Assembly (NCBI GenBank): GCA_946405565.1
Contig: CAMJHU010000092.1
Location: 1 to 7,160 of the forward strand
Direction of reading: 5' to 3'
From: an uncultured Clostridia bacterium
GTDB lineage: Bacteria > Bacillota > Clostridia > Oscillospirales > Acutalibacteraceae
Length of the DNA stretch: 7,160 nt
Of the stretch, positions 4,478 to 7,160 are shown piece by piece (within the stretch, counting starts at the first letter, position 1; each line of letters starts with the position of its first letter). The notes beneath the pieces were generated by a model. It made no database searches. It worked only from the letters and a program-made list of their open reading frames with translations, and was not told the origin of the DNA. Position numbers and translations under genes: made by a program.

Positions 4478-5353
4478 TCAATATTTATCGGCGAAGATCA
4501 TGTAAATGGTATTGGGACCGCCGTGGGTAGCGGTGGTGCAGTTGGTGACGCTCTCAATGATTTCCTCGAATTTGCCGTACTGCTTCAGCCGCTTGTGCAT
4601 ATTGGCGATGAGTTCCCTGTTGTCGCTGGTGTAGCCGATGATCACGCGCCTGTAGTCGGCGTATTTGTCGGCGAGGTCGAGCACATAGTCCATGTACTGA
4701 TCCTGCACGCTTTTGACGGAACCGCGGAATTTCTTGGGCGAGGTGATAATGCCCTTCTCGTCGATGTGCATCATGGGGTAGAGTTTAAGGAGATTTGCGC
4801 CGAAGGCGACCAGCATGGAACAGCGTCCGCCCTTGGCGGCGTAATTCATGCCGCCGAGCAGGAAGTTGGTGCGGACGTGCGGCACCATTGCGACGATCTG
4901 CTCGCTGATTTCCTTGGCGGGCATCCCGCCGTCGCGCAGTTCGGCGGCGCGGATCGCCATGAGCGCCTGCGCGCCGGTGAGGGTGTAGGTGTCCACGGAG
5001 TAGACCGACGTGCCATAGGTTTTTTTGATTTGCTCCGCCGCGAGGAGAGAGTTGGTATAGGAGGAGCTGAATACGGAATTCATGGCGATATGTACGATGT
5101 CGCAGCCTTCCCGGGCGAACGGCTCGAAAAATTCAAAATAATCGCTGGGGGAGCAGGCGGCTGTTTTGGGAACCTGATTGTGCTCATCGAAGAATTTAAA
5201 AAGATCATGGGGCTGGCACTCGTAAAAATCCCTGTAGCTTTTATTACCCAGCGTAATATGAAAGGGGATCATGCCGTCGATGTGGAATTTTTCAAGATTT
5301 TCGGGGCGAAGATCGCTCCCCGTGTCGGTGGTAATGATGACCTTGTCTGCCAT
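4478..5353 (-). CDS. DegV-family fatty-acid-binding protein (FakB-like)
   Basis: A 291-residue DegV protein of normal length. Members bind a fatty acid and, as FakB, present it to the kinase FakA so that exogenous fatty acids enter phospholipid synthesis in the cytoplasm. Visible family features: TTDTGSDL (8-15); TAACSPSDYFEFF (64-76), at the position of the usual TSQPSP segment; HIAMNSVFSSSYTNS (88-102), at the position of the SSxLSGTYQSA lipid-head motif; VDTYTLTGAQ (120-129); GGRCS (175-179); and a C-terminal ATHGGPNTI (275-283), like the usual THTGPG. Several motif residues differ from the common form, so ligand preference may differ. The ATG at 5353 has GGAAGG about 10 nt upstream and a promoter at 5422-5394. 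It is monocistronic here, and no fakA is in the window. Paralogues are common in Clostridia. Confidence 0.93.
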   Translation of the reverse strand: MADKVIITTDTGSDLRPENLEKFHIDGMIPFHITLGNKSYRDFYECQPHDLFKFFDEHNQVPKTAACSPSDYFEFFEPFAREGCDIVHIAMNSVFSSSYTNSLLAAEQIKKTYGTSVYSVDTYTLTGAQALMAIRAAELRDGGMPAKEISEQIVAMVPHVRTNFLLGGMNYAAKGGRCSMLVAFGANLLKLYPMMHIDEKGIITSPKKFRGSVKSVQDQYMDYVLDLADKYADYRRVIIGYTSDNRELIANMHKRLKQYGKFEEIIESVTNCTTATHGGPNTIYMIFADKY

Positions 5354-5393
5354 AAACTAAGACCTTCCTCGCGTGAATTTGTTTGTGGATAGA

Positions 5394-5422
5394 ATTATAG
5401 CAGATCGTTTGGAAAATTACAA
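5394..5422 (-). promoter_or_regulatory. Sigma-A promoter of the degV-family gene
   Basis: On the minus strand TTGTAA (5422-5417), 17 nt, then TATAAT (5399-5394), 40 nt before the start codon. The -35 overlaps a dyad, ACAAG-AA-CTTGT (5419-5430), that could be an operator. It does not match the FapR or FabT sites I know. Confidence 0.8.
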
Positions 5423-5450
5423 GAACTTGTGGAAAAAACATTTTTCGCTA

Positions 5451-5479
5451 TTGATGTTTTGGAAAAGATGTGATAGAAT
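5451..5479 (+). promoter_or_regulatory. Promoter of the DUF2752-TM2 operon
   Basis: TTGATG (5451-5456), 17 nt, then TAGAAT (5474-5479) with an upstream TGA (extended -10, TGATAGAAT). It lies 33 nt before the ATG at 5513 and diverges from the degV-family promoter. The nonamer is identical to the arms of the repeat near folE. Confidence 0.72.
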
Positions 5480-5512
5480 AGGAAAAAGGAAAGATTGCGG
5501 GAGGGCGTTTCG

Positions 5513-5899
5513 ATGAAAACCGGACAGGAAGCCGTCAGGAAACAATGGAAACAAGCCGCCGCGCTCAATCTTTCGGCGCTGGCTGCCGCACTGGTCTATA
5601 TGGCGATCATGGTGAGGACGGAGATTTTCTGCCCGATACGGCACCTGACAGGCATTCCCTGTGCGGGGTGCGGTATGTCGCGGGCGCTGGGCTGCCTGCT
5701 GCGGGGGAATTTCGCGGGTTCGCTGCGGTGCAATCCCGCGCTGCTGCCTTGCCTCATGGCGGCGTTCGTGCTGCTTAACCGGGAAACGGTTGTCCTTGCC
5801 CGATGGGACAGGCGGGTGAAGGACGCGGTGATCGCCGCGGGATTCGGCTTCACGCTGGCGGTCTATGTGGTAAGACTGCTGTTTTTTGAAATTCCTTAA
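5513..5899 (+). CDS. DUF2752 family membrane protein
   Basis: A 128-residue small membrane protein. The core CPIRHLTGIPCAGCGMSRA (40-58), followed by a hydrophobic stretch and CNPALLP (73-79), is the DUF2752 signature (CP..TG.PC.GCG.TRA ... NP). Membrane spans are likely at about 16-35, 74-90 and 105-125. The frame extends upstream to a TTG at 5495, but the ATG at 5513 is chosen because GGGAGG ends 8 nt before it. No biochemical function is known to me for the family; the cysteine-rich loop suggests a metal or redox role, which is speculation. It is followed after 25 nt by a TM2-domain gene. These two families often sit together, which suggests that the proteins act together in the membrane. 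Confidence 0.9.
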   Translation: MKTGQEAVRKQWKQAAALNLSALAAALVYMAIMVRTEIFCPIRHLTGIPCAGCGMSRALGCLLRGNFAGSLRCNPALLPCLMAAFVLLNRETVVLARWDRRVKDAVIAAGFGFTLAVYVVRLLFFEIP

Positions 5900-5924
5900 A
5901 GGGAAAAAGGGAGGGTATCATTTC

Positions 5925-6380
5925 ATGCTGGAAAGCAATTATGCCTATTCGGACGACAGGGGAAAGGCATCTGCGACGCCGGAGGAAAAGGAAAGAAAGG
6001 AAAAGCTGCGGCAGCAGAAGATCACGCTGGTGGATCGGTTTCTTGTACTCAACCAGAACGACCTGCCGGACAGCAAGATTCCGGTGCTGCGGCAGAGAAT
6101 GCAGCACTGTTCGCTGCAAAAGCTGCAGGCGATGCAGAACATGACCATCCGGCGGAGTTACACGATGCAGTTCATTTCCATTATATTGGGCTGGTCAGGT
6201 ATCGACCGTATGCTGATCGGCGATGTGGCGCTGGGGCTGGTCAAGCTGTTTACCTTAGGCGGCTGCGGTTTTCTCATGCTCTGGGACTGGGCGGTGATCG
6301 TGCGCCGGACGCGGTATTATAACTATCTTCAGGTCATGAGCGTGCTGGATTACAATGATTATGAGTCGTCAAACGGGTAG
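5925..6380 (+). CDS. TM2 domain-containing membrane protein
   Basis: A 151-residue protein. Residues 1-76 are cytoplasm-like and highly charged, with a Lys/Glu-rich helix at about 19-33. Residues about 79-125 are a TM2 domain: first span FISIILGWSGIDRMLIGD (83-100), with G-x-x-R-x-x-I-G in place of the common G-x-H-R-F-Y-x-G, then VALGLVKLFTLGGCGFLMLWD (101-121), with the conserved Asp at the end of the second span. A short polar tail follows (126-151). The ATG at 5925 has GGAGG 10 nt upstream; the frame opens earlier at 5886, but that would overlap the previous gene and lacks a site. Function is unknown beyond membrane location. It probably shares the promoter at 5451-5479. No clear terminator follows; only an AT-rich 7-bp inverted repeat (6400-6406/6427-6433) is seen. 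Confidence 0.9.
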   Translation: MLESNYAYSDDRGKASATPEEKERKEKLRQQKITLVDRFLVLNQNDLPDSKIPVLRQRMQHCSLQKLQAMQNMTIRRSYTMQFISIILGWSGIDRMLIGDVALGLVKLFTLGGCGFLMLWDWAVIVRRTRYYNYLQVMSVLDYNDYESSNG

Positions 6381-6460
6381 TCCACGAAGATTTGTGCATA
6401 TTTGATAAAAACATGACAAAAATGCAATCAAATTTCTATCTGTAAATTTTTGAATAACAC

Positions 6461-6489
6461 TTGCAGTGAGCAGTTGGCTTTGATATAAT
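6461..6489 (+). promoter_or_regulatory. Strong promoter of the S10 ribosomal protein operon
   Basis: TTGCAG (6461-6466), 17 nt, then TATAAT (6484-6489) with TGA before it (extended -10), preceded by AT-rich DNA (6400-6460) that could act as an UP element. Transcription would start near 6496. No other promoter is seen before rpsJ, so this is most likely the operon promoter despite its distance of about 400 nt. Confidence 0.8.
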
Positions 6490-6540
6490 GATAGGGCGCG
6501 CTGTAAAGACGCGGCGCGCCGAAAATAGCAGCGACTGCAC

Positions 6541-6717
6541 ATGAGATATGCGATGAAGCGGGAGGTTGCGTCCCTTGCGAAAGACAGGCGGACGGTTTTT
6601 CCGTGGAGTATGTCCGATTTGAAACCGGGCGAAAAAGTGTGCGCGATGGATTTCCTGACGTCGGAGCGTCCCAATGCGTTCCGATGGGGGGTACTGCGCG
6701 TCAAACGCTTACTGTGA
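6541..6717 (+). CDS. Possible 58-codon leader ORF upstream of rpsJ
   Basis: An ATG-to-TGA frame of 58 codons lies inside the rpsJ leader, ending 23 nt before the terminator-like hairpin. The product would be basic, with segments such as SDLKPGEKVCAMDFL. No Shine-Dalgarno precedes the ATG at 6541 or the in-frame ATG at 6553. An inner ATG at 6610 has GGAG too close to be ideal. It could be a leader peptide whose translation influences the attenuator, a decayed gene, or chance. I do not recognise it. Confidence 0.2.
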   Translation: MRYAMKREVASLAKDRRTVFPWSMSDLKPGEKVCAMDFLTSERPNAFRWGVLRVKRLL

Positions 6718-6739
6718 GTTTTTCACTGACTTCATTGAC

Positions 6740-6788
6740 CCGGAAAGCCGTTGATATCCCCCGGACAGAGACGGCTTCCCGGATTTTT
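6740..6788 (+). terminator. Intrinsic-terminator-like hairpin inside the rpsJ leader (attenuator)
   Basis: CCGGAAAGCCGT (6740-6751) pairs with ACGGCTTCCCGG (6771-6782) with a single A/C mismatch, a 19-nt loop and a following ATTTTT (6783-6788). It stands between the only strong upstream promoter and rpsJ, so it must be read through for the ribosomal operon to be expressed. Confidence 0.75.
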
Positions 6789-6896
6789 CATGCCCGACGA
6801 TGAAACACCCGGACGGGTTGTTGAAAAGGATTCAAAGGATGCAGCGGAAACTCATGGAAGCGGTTCGCCGCAAATACTTACAGGAGGCGATTTTTT

Positions 6897-7160
6897 ATGG
6901 CAGTCAAGGAAAAAATCAGAATCAGAATCAAGAGTTACGATCACTCTCTCGCGGATCAGGCGGCACAGAAGATTGTGGACGCTGCCAAGCGTGAGGGCGC
7001 ACAGGTGTCCGGTCCGGTTCCGCTCCCGACCGACAAGCAGATCGTGACGATTCTGCGTGCGGTTCACAAGTACAAGGACAGCCGTGAGCAGTTTGAGTAC
7101 AGAACCCACAAGCGTCTCATCGATATCCTCACGCCCACCCAGAAGATCGTGGATGTGTTC
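6897..7160 (+). CDS. rpsJ: 30S ribosomal protein S10 (3' end outside window)
   Basis: The first 88 codons of S10, which is about 102-105 residues in most bacteria, so roughly 15 are missing at the right edge. S10 is part of the 30S head and also, as NusE, of transcription antitermination complexes. Typical segments: IRIRIKSYDHSLADQAAQKIV (positions 7-27), SGPVPLPT (38-45), and ILRAVHKYKDSREQFEYRTHKRLIDI starting at about 51. The ATG has AGGAGG 9 nt upstream (6882-6887). In Firmicutes rpsJ normally opens the long S10-spc operon (rplC, rplD, rplW and so on), which would continue to the right. Its leader (6496-6896) carries a candidate attenuator. Confidence 0.98.
   Translation, partial: MAVKEKIRIRIKSYDHSLADQAAQKIVDAAKREGAQVSGPVPLPTDKQIVTILRAVHKYKDSREQFEYRTHKRLIDILTPTQKIVDVF

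Larger units (their letters stand above)
6496..6896 (+). promoter_or_regulatory. Long structured leader of rpsJ (S10 operon)
   Basis: About 400 nt lie between the predicted start near 6496 and rpsJ. The first bases form a GC-rich hairpin (GGCGCGC 6495-6501 with GCGCGCC 6514-6520). TCGGAGCG (6661-6668) pairs with CGTTCCGA (6677-6684). An intrinsic-terminator-like hairpin stands at 6740-6788. GGGGGGTA (6686-6693) can pair with TATCCCCC (6754-6761) in the loop of that hairpin. GCGG-TTCG-CCGC (6860-6871) is a small hairpin just before the ribosome binding site. Together this suggests attenuation, possibly autogenous control by a ribosomal protein as L4 does in E. coli, though the sequence does not match a leader I recognise. 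A short open frame of doubtful status runs inside it. Confidence 0.6.

Noticed and set aside
4415..5392. Long plus-strand open frame (325 codons)
   Set aside because: It is antisense to the DegV-family gene, with no ribosome binding site or recognisable domain.
6400..6433. ATTTGAT/ATCAAAT inverted repeat as terminator of the TM2 gene
   Set aside because: It has only 7 AT-rich pairs with a 20-nt loop and no following T run; it is more likely part of an AT-rich region upstream of the S10 promoter.
6369..6704. Minus-strand frame of 111 codons near the S10 promoter
   Set aside because: It has no ribosome binding site or domain and runs opposite the S10 promoter and leader.
1..7160. CRISPR arrays, tRNA or rRNA genes, insertion sequences
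   Set aside because: No regularly spaced repeats, tRNA-like cloverleaf, rRNA segments, transposase motifs or terminal repeats with target duplications were seen.

Overview
The window looks like chromosomal DNA of a moderately GC-rich Gram-positive bacterium of the Clostridia, probably Oscillospiraceae/Ruminococcaceae-like. The basis is strong GGAGG-type ribosome binding sites, sigma-A promoters with 17-bp spacers and U-tailed hairpin terminators. The gene content agrees: folE-folP, an ECF sigma factor with a zinc-finger anti-sigma factor, a DegV protein, a DUF2752/TM2 pair, and an S10 operon starting with rpsJ. The lineage is an inference from gene types, not from a database search.

Layout from left to right. 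(1) Positions 1-649, minus: the start of a secreted transglutaminase-like protein, cut by the window edge, with a consensus promoter. (2) Positions 800-1205: a compact unit on both strands. It holds a promoter, a leader whose hairpin masks the ribosome binding site, a 24-codon single-membrane-span peptide gene, a bidirectional terminator, and a convergent perfect-consensus promoter for a short antisense-type RNA. This is the layout of a type I toxin-antitoxin module such as txpA/RatA. (3) Positions 1316-2742, minus: folE and folP, translationally coupled, for folate synthesis. (4) Positions 2845-4241, plus: an ECF sigma factor and its membrane anti-sigma factor in overlapping frames, behind an ECF-type promoter that suggests autoregulation. 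(5) Positions 4260-4468: the sigma operon terminator, then a second, decayed copy of the module. It has only the last codons of a toxin-like peptide but keeps the terminator, RNA and promoter for the antisense RNA. (6) Positions 4478-5353, minus: a DegV/FakB-type fatty-acid-binding protein with its own promoter. (7) Positions 5451-6380, plus: a DUF2752 protein and a TM2-domain protein in one operon. (8) Positions 6461-7160, plus: a strong promoter, a leader of about 400 nt with an intrinsic-terminator-like hairpin, then rpsJ, cut by the right edge.

The most interesting content is not in the large genes. The two related small-peptide/antisense-RNA loci, at about 0.8-1.2 kb and 4.3-4.5 kb, share ordered sequence blocks and architecture; one looks intact and the other looks like an orphan antitoxin. 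The second point is the long rpsJ leader, which suggests transcription attenuation of the S10 ribosomal protein operon. All functional statements rest on reading motifs by eye; no alignment, folding or homology search was run.
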